From the NCBI GenBank assembly GCA_035653295.1, contig DASRCB010000358.1, positions 1 through 52,395 on the forward strand: a DNA stretch of 52,395 bases, given 5' to 3'. The stretch is from DASRCB01 sp035653295 (lineage in GTDB: Bacteria; Acidobacteriota; Terriglobia; Bryobacterales; Bryobacteraceae). Made by a program: the position numbers and the translations under genes. Positions 1-10,300 of this stretch are shown in pieces (the first letter of the stretch is position 1; each line of letters begins with the position of its first letter). The notes under the pieces were generated by a model. That model saw only the letters and a list, made by a program, of their open reading frames with translations, did not search any database and was not told the origin of the DNA.

Positions 1-2
1 CG

Positions 3-308
3 GCAGCCGTTCTGATGACGCTGGAGGAAGGAAACGTGCGCAACTCCAGCAACCTGGCCTTTGATGTCCCGCTGTACATGGGGCTGTTCGTGATCTTCGC
101 GTTCATCCTCCTGAGGATCGGTTTGATTCCGGCCGTTGTCGCCCTGTTCGTTCTCAACATCTCCGGGCTCGCTCCAATCAGTGGCGATTTCGGCGCCTGG
201 TATAACTGGGTCACGGTCGTGCTTCTGGGCCTGGTTGCAGGAATTGCAATCTTCGGATTCTGGCGTTCGCAATCGGCGCCGGCGAGGGAATCCACTGCGC
301 CCATCTAA
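3..308 (+). CDS. C-terminal end of a membrane protein (5' partial)
   Basis: The reading frame is open from the left edge of the window and ends with TAA at 306-308. An internal ATG lies at 15, but nothing suggests a start there, so I take this as the tail of a longer gene. The visible part has two strongly hydrophobic segments (about residues 25-50 and 67-87, counted from the internal Met), separated by a loop with SGDFGAWYNW, and then a short polar tail. Acidobacterial Ser/Thr kinase-like proteins often end in a comparable multi-helix membrane domain, but no diagnostic motif is present, so the function stays open. The TonB receptor gene begins 10 bases downstream, which suggests co-transcription. 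Confidence 0.6.
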   Translation, partial: AAVLMTLEEGNVRNSSNLAFDVPLYMGLFVIFAFILLRIGLIPAVVALFVLNISGLAPISGDFGAWYNWVTVVLLGLVAGIAIFGFWRSQSAPARESTAPI

Positions 309-318
309 AATGAGGTAG

Positions 319-2634
319 GTGCTGGCTCCGCGGTTCGCTGCCATTTGCGCTGTTCTGGCGAGCGCCGGGTGGGCGCAGCGCAATGCCGGCGAGTTGCGAC
401 TCACCATCGAGGATCCCGCCGGCCTCAGACTGAAAGCCGCCGTCGAACTGCGCGCCTCGGCGACGAGCCTGCGCGTCGCGGGCAAATCCTCTCGTGAAGG
501 AAAGTACACGGCCGATAATCTGCCGTTCGGCCGCTATCTGCTGCGCGTGGAAGCCCCGGGATTCGCGCCGGATCTCGAGGCTGTTGAGATTCGCAGCGAG
601 GTGCCCATAGAAAAGACCGTCCGGCTTGGTATCGCGCCCGCCCAATCGGAGGTGACGGTCCACGGTTCGCCTCTCATCGATACCAGCCAGCCGTCTCCGG
701 CTTCCGTGATCCCGCAGCGTGAGATTGGCGAGCGGGTCACCGCGCAGGCCTCGCGAGCCGTTCCCGATCTGGTCGCAAGCCAGCCCGGCTGGATTCTGGA
801 AGCAAACGCCGTTTTGCATCCGAGGGGCTCGGAGTATCAGACACAGTTCATCGTCGACGGCATGCCCATCACCGAGAACCGCTCCTCCGCGTTCGGACCA
901 TCGTTCGATCCGAGCGACATCCGTTCCATGGATATTCTGACGGCAGGATATCCGGCCGAGTACGGGCGCAAGCTGGGTGGGGTAGTGCAAATTGATACCG
1001 CGGCCGCCAACCCCGGTCTGCACGGCGAGGCGGAGCTCGATGGCGGCAGCTTCGCGACCGTGGAAGGCTCAGCCGCAATCGGCTACGCGCACAGGAACGA
1101 CGCGATTCTGGTCAGTGGCTCAGCCGGCACGACCGCCCGGTATCTCGATCCGCCTGTGCAGGAGAACTACACCAACAGCGGTTCCGATGAAAGCTCGGGG
1201 GTTCGTTACGAGCACGACTTCAGCGATGCCGATCGCCTGCGCATCGCGTTTCGCAACAGCGGCGTACGCTTCGAGGTCCCCAACGAGCGGGTGCAGCAGC
1301 AGAACGGCCAGCGCCAGGACCGGACCAGCGGTGAAACCGCGGGCGACGTCAGCTGGCAGCACATCGTGTCGCCCTCGATACTGGCCTCGCTTCGCGCGTC
1401 GGTTCGTGACGTCTCGGCGGACCTGTGGTCGAACCCATTGGCCACGCCGATCGACGCTTCTCAGAACCGCGACTACCGGGAAGAGTACGCCGCGGCCACT
1501 CTCGCCGCACATCACGGCGCGCACGAGTTGAAGTTCGGCGCCGATGGAGTGTTCAATCAGGTTGACGAGCGCTTCGCTTACCGCATCACGGATCCGGCAT
1601 TCTTCGACCCGGGCGTCCCGCCGGCCTTCAATTTCGGCGCGCACGCCAACGGGCGGCAGTACAGCGGGTTCGCGCAGGATCTGATTCGTTTCGATCACTG
1701 GACCTTCAGCGCCGGGCTGCGGTATGACGCGTATCACCTGCTTTTGAACGACAGCGCGTGGAGTCCGCGGCTGGGCGTAGCGTGGGGTGCGCCACACGGT
1801 GGCATCGTGCTGCGCGCGTCATATGATCGCGCGTTTCAGACGCCCGCGGTGGAGAACCTGCTGCTCGCCTCATCCCCCGAAACGCAGCACATCACGCCGC
1901 AGACCACTGGCCTGCCGGTTCGCCCGTCGCGCGGCGACTTTTTCCAGGCAGGCTTCGGCAAGGCATTCGCCTCGCATGTGCGGCTGGAGTCGAACTGGTT
2001 CCTGCGAAGTGAAAATCAGTTCGCCGACGACGATCTGTTCCTCAACACTGGCGTCAGCTTTCCGATTGCGTTTGCGCGCGCGCGGGTGCACGGTGTGGAG
2101 ACGAAGCTGGACGTGCCGCAGTGGGGCGCGTTTTCAGGTTTCATCAACTGGTCGTGGATGGTGGGCACGGCGTGGCTGCCCATCACTGGCGGCCTGTTTC
2201 CCGACGCCGGGTCCGCCCAGCTGCTGACGGAGCATTCCAGTTTCCCCATTTCGCAGGACCAGCGCAATACCGTTAATGCTCGCCTGCGCTGGCAGGCGAC
2301 GAAACGCGTGTGGACTGCGGCGTCCTATTCGTACGGCAGCGGCTTGCCTACGGAGCTGGATCAGGATGTCGCCTATGCGGACCTGATCGCCGAGTACGGC
2401 GCGGCGCTGATCCATCGGGTGAACTTCGATCGCGGCCGCCTGCGGCCCTCTGTCTCTCTGGATTTATCGGCCGGCGTTCTGCTGCGGGATAAAGAGCGCT
2501 GGTCGGTGCGCGTGCAGGGCGACATCGTGAACGTAACGAACCACGTCAATCTGATCAACTTCGCCGGCCTGTTCTCCGGAACCGCGGTCGCGCCGCCGCG
2601 CAGCTACACGATGCGCGTGGCGACCGAATTCTGA
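319..2634 (+). CDS. TonB-dependent receptor with N-terminal carboxypeptidase-regulatory-like domain
   Basis: This is an outer-membrane beta-barrel transporter that would import a large substrate using TonB energy. The start is GTG at 319. Residues 1-19 form a signal peptide ending in SAGWA. Residues about 22-100 are a CarboxypepD_reg-like beta-sandwich (NLPFGRYLLRVEAPGF), about 130-235 a plug domain (QFIVDGMPITEN, then AGYPAEYGRKLGGVVQIDT), and the rest is a barrel with aromatic-alternating strands ending in MRVATEF, with the terminal Phe usual for outer-membrane proteins. At 771 residues it is shorter than the other two receptor-like proteins here and is closer to the ordinary TonB receptor size. 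The substrate cannot be told. A tandem hairpin follows the stop codon. Confidence 0.9.
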   Translation: MLAPRFAAICAVLASAGWAQRNAGELRLTIEDPAGLRLKAAVELRASATSLRVAGKSSREGKYTADNLPFGRYLLRVEAPGFAPDLEAVEIRSEVPIEKTVRLGIAPAQSEVTVHGSPLIDTSQPSPASVIPQREIGERVTAQASRAVPDLVASQPGWILEANAVLHPRGSEYQTQFIVDGMPITENRSSAFGPSFDPSDIRSMDILTAGYPAEYGRKLGGVVQIDTAAANPGLHGEAELDGGSFATVEGSAAIGYAHRNDAILVSGSAGTTARYLDPPVQENYTNSGSDESSGVRYEHDFSDADRLRIAFRNSGVRFEVPNERVQQQNGQRQDRTSGETAGDVSWQHIVSPSILASLRASVRDVSADLWSNPLATPIDASQNRDYREEYAAATLAAHHGAHELKFGADGVFNQVDERFAYRITDPAFFDPGVPPAFNFGAHANGRQYSGFAQDLIRFDHWTFSAGLRYDAYHLLLNDSAWSPRLGVAWGAPHGGIVLRASYDRAFQTPAVENLLLASSPETQHITPQTTGLPVRPSRGDFFQAGFGKAFASHVRLESNWFLRSENQFADDDLFLNTGVSFPIAFARARVHGVETKLDVPQWGAFSGFINWSWMVGTAWLPITGGLFPDAGSAQLLTEHSSFPISQDQRNTVNARLRWQATKRVWTAASYSYGSGLPTELDQDVAYADLIAEYGAALIHRVNFDRGRLRPSVSLDLSAGVLLRDKERWSVRVQGDIVNVTNHVNLINFAGLFSGTAVAPPRSYTMRVATEF

Positions 2635-2648
2635 TTAGGTTGTGTGAG

Positions 2649-2684
2649 GCAGGCTCTCAGCCTGCGGCGGGCTCGCAGCCCGCC
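2649..2684. repeat. Tandem palindromic hairpin element, copy 1
   Basis: There are two abutting perfect hairpins with 3-base loops. 2649-2665 reads GCAGGCT-CTC-AGCCTGC, and 2666-2684 has the 8-bp arms GGCGGGCT and AGCCCGCC around CGC. The element lies between the convergent ends of the TonB receptor gene and the coiled-coil protein gene. A second copy with the same 17+19 base layout is at 25844-25879. It could end transcription from both sides, although no T-run follows, or be a REP-like dispersed repeat. Confidence 0.7.
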
Positions 2685-2702
2685 TGGCCGGACCTCAACA
2701 CA

Positions 2703-3533
2703 TTACTTCTTCGCCAGCTTGCGCTCGATCTGCTGGGCCTGGCCGTTCAGCAATTCCAGCTGCCGGAGATCGTCCTGGGTCGAAGCGAGCGCGCCCTGGA
2801 TACGGCTGAAATCGGGATCGTCGAGCACCGGACCTGGCTGATCGTTGCGATGCGCGCTGGCGACTGCGGCAAAGGATCGGTACTGCCGGGCGATATCCCG
2901 GAAGCGCTGCAGCATGGTGTTGAGATACGCTTCCCGCCGGCGTGACAGGTCCTGATATTGCGCCATGAGCCGAAGCGTGTCCGCCGCCGCGCCGTTGGTG
3001 CTGTTGTTGGCCTCACGCAGCGCCTGGTTCTCGGCCTGCAACTGCACCAGCTCCTGCTTCGCGGCGCGCAGATCGGTGCGCACGCCCTCGAGCGTCAGGT
3101 TGGCGTTGTCCAGAGACTCCTTCCATCGGGCGTCCATGGCGCCGGCCTGCTGCTCCGCCGCGCTCAGCGCCTTCTCGTGATCGGCCTTCATGTTCTGCAA
3201 CTGTGCGTTCAGCTGGTCGATGGTGGCGCGCGCTTCCGCGAGTTCGCGCTGCGTACGCTCCAGGTCCGCGGTCCTGAGGGCCAGATCTTCGGCGTGGCTG
3301 TCGGGCCATTTTCGCGCCTCCGGGCCAGCTCCCTTCTCGACAGGCGCGGCGCTCCGCGGCGCTGCGCTCGAACGAGCGCTGGTTTGAAGCTGCGCCCGGA
3401 GGGCCTGCAGCTCCCGGGCATCGGCTTCGATCTGCCGCTGCTCGGTCGAAATGCGGCGCCACTGGTACGCTATGAAGCCGACAGCGATCGCCAGCAGTAC
3501 AAATGGAAGGGCGCGTTTCAAAACCGTTGGCAT
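2703..3533 (-). CDS. Membrane-anchored coiled-coil protein of unknown function
   Basis: The predicted protein has 276 residues. An N-terminal hydrophobic helix (about residues 9-24, RALPFVLLAIAVGFIAY) is followed directly by charged heptads rich in Glu, Gln, Arg and Ala from about residue 30 to 195 (for example ELQALRAQLQ and LRTADLERTQRELAEAR), then a second helical part ending in KLAKK. It is probably an inner-membrane protein with a long periplasmic or cytoplasmic coiled coil. The start ATG has GGAG about 8 bases upstream. The gene follows the small VWFA gene by 4 bases and is the last gene of the long minus-strand operon. No enzymatic motif is visible, and it could be a scaffold or spacer. 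The function is unknown. Confidence 0.75.
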   Translation of the reverse strand: MPTVLKRALPFVLLAIAVGFIAYQWRRISTEQRQIEADARELQALRAQLQTSARSSAAPRSAAPVEKGAGPEARKWPDSHAEDLALRTADLERTQRELAEARATIDQLNAQLQNMKADHEKALSAAEQQAGAMDARWKESLDNANLTLEGVRTDLRAAKQELVQLQAENQALREANNSTNGAAADTLRLMAQYQDLSRRREAYLNTMLQRFRDIARQYRSFAAVASAHRNDQPGPVLDDPDFSRIQGALASTQDDLRQLELLNGQAQQIERKLAKK

Positions 3534-3537
3534 CGTA

Positions 3538-4485
3538 TCATCTCCTGCGCACGCTGAAGCGCGTGCGATATTGCAGGCGGACCTCCGCTCCTCCCGCGGC
3601 CGTGGCCGTCAGGCGCAGTTGCACCGAGGCCGGCAGTTTCTTCGGCAGTCCGAGCGTCAGCATCCATTCCGAATGAATGGAGGCGAGCGCACGCGCAATT
3701 CCGTCCTGAATCTCTTCCGGAGAGCGGCAGAAAATCGCCGCGCCCCCGGTCGCCTCGGCCAGCGTCTTGAGGCCGTTCTGGTAAGCCTCGTTCAACCTGT
3801 CGTAGCGATAATTCACGTGAACAATGAACACCGGCGACTGCTGCGCGGCCAGCTCCTCGGCCATGCGCGAGACATGACCGCGGATCAGCGCATCGCTGAA
3901 GCGCCGGCTCAGATCGTGAGGGTCGCTGGAGTTGATTACCGGATTCGTATAATCCTCGCGGTAGTTATAGATGTTGCTGTCGGTGATGTACAGTACCGAC
4001 ACGCGCACCGGCGCGCGGGCAGCCATGGCGTCCGCGATGACGCCCATCTGCTGCATGGTGTCCAGCAATCCGGCCTTTCCCGAAATGGGCACGGCGGCGA
4101 ATGCCTGGTTCACCTTTTCGCGATCGGCGGTCGGATCCACGAGCACGCTCAGGCCATCCTGAGCTCGCAGCAGGCCGATCCACTCGTTGGCTTTCAGCTC
4201 ACGCGTTTGCTGCGCAACCGCCTGGCGGGCGGCATCGGCTTTCGACAGATCGCCGGTGAGGTCGAGCACGATGAGGATGATCTCGTCCGTGCCGGGCTTT
4301 GCCATGGCCAGGATCGGCGCCGCGGTCCCGTCGAGCTTTGCGCTGAAACTCTGCGGCGGCCCGGTGGTCTCGCCCGCCTCCACCCAGAACGGAACTCGCA
4401 CTTCCGTTTGCGGCGGAGGTTTTTGATCGGCGACGCCGGCGAGCGCGGCGAACCCAAAAACTGCCGCGAGCCAGAGACCTCTCAT
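3538..4485 (-). CDS. Secreted VWFA-related acidobacterial domain protein (short)
   Basis: The protein has 315 residues, with a hydrophobic signal sequence (residues about 1-19). The rest is a von Willebrand A-like fold: a first strand with IILIVLDLTGDLSKAD where the MIDAS motif would sit, a middle part with RVSVLYITDSNIYNY, and a C-terminal part with ATGGAAIFCRSPEEI, typical of the acidobacterial VWFA-related family. The metal-binding DxSxS motif is degenerate (DLTGDLS). Its ATG overlaps the stop codon of the barrel-only TonB-like gene by one base (TGATG), so the two are translationally coupled. Such proteins are thought to mediate protein-protein contacts outside the cytoplasm; the partner is unknown. 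Confidence 0.8.
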   Translation of the reverse strand: MRGLWLAAVFGFAALAGVADQKPPPQTEVRVPFWVEAGETTGPPQSFSAKLDGTAAPILAMAKPGTDEIILIVLDLTGDLSKADAARQAVAQQTRELKANEWIGLLRAQDGLSVLVDPTADREKVNQAFAAVPISGKAGLLDTMQQMGVIADAMAARAPVRVSVLYITDSNIYNYREDYTNPVINSSDPHDLSRRFSDALIRGHVSRMAEELAAQQSPVFIVHVNYRYDRLNEAYQNGLKTLAEATGGAAIFCRSPEEIQDGIARALASIHSEWMLTLGLPKKLPASVQLRLTATAAGGAEVRLQYRTRFSVRRR

Positions 4486-7292
4486 CAGAAACTGATGTTC
4501 AGCCCGAGCTGGATGACCCGACCGCCGTGGGAACCGATAATGTGCCCGGCATCGAGATTCGGCGCGCTCGCGGGCCCAATGGTCGTGTCCGGCTGGTTCC
4601 AGTTGGCGTGATTCAGAAAATCGAACGCCGACGCGGTGAACTCCAGGGCGCGGTCGCCGCCCAGCGGCGTTCGCTTGATCATGCTCAGGTCCATGTTCAG
4701 CGTGCCCGGATTATGAAGAAATGGGCTGGTGCGCGAGGCGTCGCCCATGGTGAAATCAGGCGGCTGGTCGAAGGCCGCTGGATTGAACCACAGCTCCGGC
4801 CCGGCATTCGCGACGTGCGGATTGACGCCAGGCACGGTATTGACGTTCAGCGTCGTAAGCACGCCGCCGGTGTTGTTGAATTCGGGATGGAGCGCCAGCG
4901 GCGTTCCATCATCGAGGTAAGCCGTGCCGCTCACGGACCATCCCTGGAGCACCTGACGCCTCCAGCCGGAGTATTGAAACAGCGGCTTGTTGGGTCCGAA
5001 AGGGAGCTCGTAGGTGTAGGACAGCGTGAGCTGCTGCGGTTCGTTGTACGCCGACAGCGCCCAGTCGTTCCGCCGGTTGAAGAAGTCCTGAATGCCATAC
5101 GGGCCGGAGTAATCGTCGAATTGTTTCGAGAACTGGTATTTTGCCACAAGCTCCAGGCCGGCGGAGGCGCGCTTCTCCAGCTGCACGTAGCCGGAATCGC
5201 GCTGATATCGCCCGCCGGGATACAAGCCGTCTACATTGAGGCCGGTGAACTGTGGGAAGGGCCGCAGCGACTGAAGGAAGGCGGTGTCGTACAACTGGAC
5301 TCCGTAGGCCAGGTCCGCGGGATTGACCGCGTTCAGATCCACGGCGCCGTTCCAGATCAGCTCATTGCGGCCGGATGAGTGCGAGGCGCCGGCGGACGCC
5401 ACCAGCGACCAGCGCAGCTCGCGCTCGACGCTGAGCGAGGCCCATTGCTCGGTTGGCTCGCGGCCGGTGAGGTCCACCCAGTCGGCTACGGTATTGTCCG
5501 CCGCCGTGAGACTCAAATCGGGCAGCGGATAGCCCAGCGGCGGAAAGGCGGGCGTGAGCGGAATCGCGGGGACCAGCTGTGGATTGGCTGAAATATAAGT
5601 CGGGTGCGCGTCGAACCCCTGCGTTCCCCACTGGCTGGAGTAGATGGGGATCTGATTGTGCTCGCGCGCGACATCCAGCCGGACTACGGTTTTGGAGTCG
5701 TTCAGCGGATTCCATGCAATAGCCAGGTGCGGATCCGCGCTCCAGATCGCCGGGCCAAGACCATCGCCGAGTCCGTGCATGCCGGCTGCAACGAGCGCGC
5801 CCGGCCGCTCGTTGGAAGGGTCGATTACGTTGGGATCGATGGTGCTCTGCCGGTTGTATTTTTCGGTGCGGGCGCCGTGCCGGTTGACGGTCACTCCGAG
5901 CGTGATCGTGAGGTCCTTGCGGACTTCGTACTTGTCGCTTGCGCCCAGTGCGGTGCGATTGTGGCGGAAATAGGATGGCGAGGTAGTCACCGATTCTTCG
6001 GCCGAAGCGGGCAAACCCAGAAGGAAGCTGGCGAACCCGAAGCCCGTGTTGACGACGCCGGGAATGCTGGTGAGGCCAGCGTCGAAATACCAGGCGCCGG
6101 CGGGGTACTGCGGCCAAAGCGTGTTTACCTGCGCGGCTGTGAACTCGCCGGTCAACTGCAGCGAGTGCCTGCCCCGGCGCAGCGACAGGCCTTCGCTCCA
6201 GTCGAAGGTGTTGCGCGCGTTGTGGGCAACCGGGAACTCCGCGCCCATTCCCAGATACGGATCGAAGCGATAGATGGGGAACGGATCTTTCTGGCTGCCG
6301 CCCGCCCGGGTGGTGTTCGATCGCGCTTCGAACGAGACGGTGTTGACGACGTTTGGCGAAGCGGTCCAGACGTGCTGGAGCCGGGCGCGCCGCGTTTGGA
6401 AACTGCGGTCCGCGGCGCCGGGGTTGGCGATGTTGGGCAGATACTTCGCGGCGCCCAGAGAGCCGTTCGAGAACTGCAGCTCGGTGGTGACGCGCTGCTT
6501 ATCGGTCAACGCCCGGTCGACTTTTCCGATCACGCCGTTAGCGATGTTCGTCTCCGGCGAATCGATGAAGTAGTTGTTCTGAAAGAACGGCCCGACGGTG
6601 GAGTTCGGCGCCGGGTAATACTTCATGGCGCTCAGAGCGGTGGCGTTCAGCCTCTCGGCCGGGATGACGTTGCCGGGGAACTGCTGGCGCATGTACTGCT
6701 GATTGGTGAGGGAGACCGGCTGCGAGGGGTCGTACGCGGGATTGACCGTGGTGGTGGCCGGATCGTAAATCGGAAGCTGGTTGCCGGAGAGGTCGACGGT
6801 ATGCGAGAAGTCTCCGGTGCGTTCGGCTTCCGTGGGAATGGTGCGGAGAAAGGTACGCGCGATGCGCTCGCGCACGCCCTCATAGGAGAGCGAGAAGAAC
6901 GTGCTGTTGTGGCTGCGCAGCAGGTGAGGAACGATCAGCGGGCCGCCGACGTTGAAGCCGAACTGATTGCGGCGCAGCAGACCCTTGTCGCCGCCCACCT
7001 GGCGAATCTCGTGGGGAATGGCGTCCAGCACATCGTTGCGGAAGTTTTCGTAGATGCGCCCGTGCCACAGCATCTTCGGCCCGGTCGGGACGCGCGTTCC
7101 GGGCGGGCTGTCCGGGCGCAGTCCCAGCTCGCGCGTTTTGGTTTTGAATTCTGTGGTTGCGCGCTCCAGGGCGGAACTGCTCTTGTCGGCAGACCCCGCC
7201 GCGCCGCCCAGCCCCGTCGCGCCGCCGTCTGAAAACGAGCCCGCACACACGAAGACCGGCAGCAGGAGAAGCACGGGAACGAGTTTCTCCAT
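4485..7292 (-). CDS. Oar-like TonB-dependent receptor barrel lacking the regulatory and plug domains
   Basis: The protein has 935 residues. A signal peptide (about 1-17, ending FVCAG) is followed by a Gly/Ser/Ala-rich linker to about residue 70. Then comes the Oar-type signature ENFRNDVLDA and RRNQFGFNVGGPL, which in full receptors follows the plug. The remainder is barrel sequence with many aromatic strands, ending in LGLNISF. Compared with the full Oar-like receptor at 22390 (1124 residues), the N-terminal beta-sandwich and most of the plug are absent. The start ATG has GGAG six bases upstream, so the short form looks genuine and not a wrong start. It lies between two VWFA genes, 31 bases after the large one and overlapping the small one. 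Confidence 0.85.
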   Translation of the reverse strand: MEKLVPVLLLLPVFVCAGSFSDGGATGLGGAAGSADKSSSALERATTEFKTKTRELGLRPDSPPGTRVPTGPKMLWHGRIYENFRNDVLDAIPHEIRQVGGDKGLLRRNQFGFNVGGPLIVPHLLRSHNSTFFSLSYEGVRERIARTFLRTIPTEAERTGDFSHTVDLSGNQLPIYDPATTTVNPAYDPSQPVSLTNQQYMRQQFPGNVIPAERLNATALSAMKYYPAPNSTVGPFFQNNYFIDSPETNIANGVIGKVDRALTDKQRVTTELQFSNGSLGAAKYLPNIANPGAADRSFQTRRARLQHVWTASPNVVNTVSFEARSNTTRAGGSQKDPFPIYRFDPYLGMGAEFPVAHNARNTFDWSEGLSLRRGRHSLQLTGEFTAAQVNTLWPQYPAGAWYFDAGLTSIPGVVNTGFGFASFLLGLPASAEESVTTSPSYFRHNRTALGASDKYEVRKDLTITLGVTVNRHGARTEKYNRQSTIDPNVIDPSNERPGALVAAGMHGLGDGLGPAIWSADPHLAIAWNPLNDSKTVVRLDVAREHNQIPIYSSQWGTQGFDAHPTYISANPQLVPAIPLTPAFPPLGYPLPDLSLTAADNTVADWVDLTGREPTEQWASLSVERELRWSLVASAGASHSSGRNELIWNGAVDLNAVNPADLAYGVQLYDTAFLQSLRPFPQFTGLNVDGLYPGGRYQRDSGYVQLEKRASAGLELVAKYQFSKQFDDYSGPYGIQDFFNRRNDWALSAYNEPQQLTLSYTYELPFGPNKPLFQYSGWRRQVLQGWSVSGTAYLDDGTPLALHPEFNNTGGVLTTLNVNTVPGVNPHVANAGPELWFNPAAFDQPPDFTMGDASRTSPFLHNPGTLNMDLSMIKRTPLGGDRALEFTASAFDFLNHANWNQPDTTIGPASAPNLDAGHIIGSHGGRVIQLGLNISF

Positions 7293-7323
7293 CCGAAACT
7301 CCAGTTTACCGCCCGGTCCGGGC

Positions 7324-10300
7324 TTACTCGAATTTGATGTTCGATTCAGCCCCGTAACGTTTGTAGTCTCGGAACTCCATCTGGTTTCTCACCAGGAAGC
7401 GCTTGCCCTGGCGCACGTCCACCTCGCCGGCGATGGGCAGCAGGAAGTCGTGATCGCCGATGGTGACGTAATCGTAGTCGATGCTGATAAAGGCGGCGCG
7501 CATTGGATAGTCGGCGGGAATCGCGTCGGCATCCATTTCGATGCGGCGAATACCGTAGGTTTGTGCGTCGATGTAGACCTTGCCGTGGCAACCGACCTTG
7601 ATCTGCGCCTCATTGGGACCCGCCACCAGCATGTAGCGCGATCTGCCGCGCGGAACCTGGAAGGTGAAGACCTGCACCGCGCCCGTTCCGAGGGTGGCCG
7701 TTTCCGTCCAGCGCAGCTGTGCTTTCACCTTTGGATCGAAAATGGCCAGCAGCAGCGACCCGAACTCGCCATTGGAAATCGTGCCCTTCATGTCGGAGCG
7801 GGAGACGCTGGTTCGGCCGCCGTTCACCTCCAGCGTGTTGCGCTGTTCCAGATGGTCGTGATAGCGCAGGAGTTCGGAAATCGTGTCCTGATGGCGCCAG
7901 TTCTTACGGCCGCTGGGGTCCACGGCCCGATGCGTCACTTCGATGCAGGTGAAGTTAGGCAGCGCGTCGGCGTAATCGACAGCGCGCTTGCGGGCGCCTT
8001 CGATCATGCGGTCGAGCTCCGCCTGCTCGGGCGTCGTGCTGGCGTTTTTGACAGGGGTGATGGTCAGGGGCTTGCGCTCGAACGCGATGTCGGGGACATC
8101 TTTTATTTCGGGCTCGGGCGCCTGCGGCGCATGCATGGTCTTTGGCCCCATCACCGGGGCGGCGGGTGTTGTGGCGCGCGCGAGTTCAACTCCTTCGAGC
8201 GTGAAGCGTGCGCTCCGCTCCGCCGTCGCTTTGCCCTGCGAAACCGTTGCGACCAGCTCGTATTTGCCCGGTCCAAGCGCATCGGCGGGAATGGAAGCCA
8301 TGAACGGGATGCGCCCGTCCTTCGCGGCCGGCGGGAGATCCATCGGAACGCGGCCGGCAGGCGCGCCATCGCGCATCACCTCCAGCTCGAGGCTCGGCTT
8401 GTCCGCGATCTGCGGGTCGGGATAGACAACGAAGAACACGGACACGGCCTTTTTGTCGCGCCCAACCGCGCCCGAAAGATCCGGCACCACTTTGCTGTTC
8501 TGATACCGGAACAGCTCCGTGCCGTCACTCCTGGGGGGCAGCGGATCCAGGCGGCGCACCACGGCCACGTCGCTCAGCACGGGTCCGTGGTCCTGTTCGG
8601 CGATCTGAAAGGGGATGCGCTGGCCGCCCATTTTTCCGCTGTTGCGGTCCATGAGCGCGGCTTCGAGAATGTAGTCGCCCGGCGGCTCCGTGAACGGGCG
8701 CTGGAAAGTGTAATACCCGCTGCGAACGCGATCCTCCGTTTCCAGCGCGGCCTGATACGGAATGTCCTGGCTGAACTTATCCAGCACTTCGCCGGACTTG
8801 TTCTTCACCAGCGCAAGCACGCAAAGATGAAAGCCGAACAGTTTGGCGTTGGGATCCGGCTTGAACTCGGCGTCGCGGAGAGGGAATTCGAGGGTAACCG
8901 AATTCAGGTCTCCGGCCGGTGTTTTCCCGAAGCGCAGTACAGCCGCGCGAAATGCGAGATCGGCGGGCAACTGCGGCTGCATCAGCGCGGCCAGCATCGG
9001 CGTCTCGAACGGGCGGACTCCGGGCCCCGCGTTGGGAGGCAGGGAATAATAGCCGCTGCGCGCCTGAACGGTCAGGTGTGGCCGGGTGGTCTTGACCGAA
9101 ATCGCCCGGAAGCGGCCGTCGTACTGCAGAATGTTCGGCGCGTAGGAGGCCTCGTAATAGGTCTCGATCTGCTCCATGATCTGCCGCGCGGGCTTGCGGA
9201 GATCGTTGGTGTCGCCGATGTAGAAGCCTCCCGTTGCGGCAGAGAGGTGCATGAGTGGAATCTGATTGCTCGCCGTGACCGCCTGTTCGAGCGTGTCGAA
9301 CACCTTGGCCTGATCCGGCGTGACGGTATTCAGAGAGGGAGTGCTTCCTCCGTGCGGCGCCACCACGCCGCTCAGCGCGCTCGAGCCGGCGAATGAACTG
9401 AAGCTCGATTGTGTCGCCTGGGCGGCCAGCAGTGACGCCGCCTGGTTCTTCGCCTGGGTACTGATGCCGCTCGCATCCACCGCGTACACGCTGATGTTGG
9501 AGCGATTCGCCAGGCCGACGATTGTATCCAGCGTGTCCTTCGTGCGCGAGCTCAGGGTCAGCCCCTGGGAGAAGTACACGACGCTTTTGCGGCCAGGAAC
9601 CTTCGCGGCCTGCGTGGTCAGCGCCAGCAGCCCGGCGAGCGAGGGCCGGGCCTGCTCATCGCGGGAAATGCGTTCGGAGTCCTGAATGGTCTGCATCAGC
9701 ATCTGGGCCATGAGCCGATCCGCGGTTCCGAGGCTGGAGAAGTTGCCACGGTCGAGGTCCTGCATGGCATTGCCGTTCGAGGCGAACGAGTGCAGCGCGT
9801 TCCGCGCGGCATCGCTGTCGTCGCCGCGCTGCGTTTTGACCCCACTCGACGCAATTTCCACAGCGCGCCGAATCGCATCCCGGTCTGTGGTGAATCCCTG
9901 ATACAAGCGCAGCCGGTGATCGACTTTCAAAACCGCGAAATACACGTTGTTTTCCGCCGCGGTCTTAATCATTTCCAGCGCCGCTTCGCCGGCGAGCTTC
10001 GCCGCGTCTCTCTGCATTTCGTCGAACAGCAGGAACACCAGGCGGAAATTTCGCAGGTCACTCTTAGCGCTGCTCGCCGGATGAGTCAGGCCCTCCACCA
10101 GCCGCAGGCTCGTGATCTTCACCGGCTTTCCGTCATCGGTGACGTGGAGGTCAGCCGGTGTTAGATCCCGGACCGCTTTGCCATGTTTGTCCCGGACGAT
10201 CAGGTCCAGCGTCACCTCTTCCGCGTTGGCCACGATGGGTGCGTCCTGCGGCGGCGGCGAAGCCGGGCGCGTTTGTGAAAAACACACCGGAGCAGCGACA

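Noticed and set aside
5604..7232. 542-codon open frame on the plus strand
   Set aside because: It lies opposite the Oar-like barrel gene and has no recognisable motifs; long antisense frames are usual in GC-rich DNA.
7054..9396. 780-codon open frame on the plus strand
   Set aside because: It is antisense to the large VWFA gene, with Arg/Gly/His-rich random-looking sequence and no domain.
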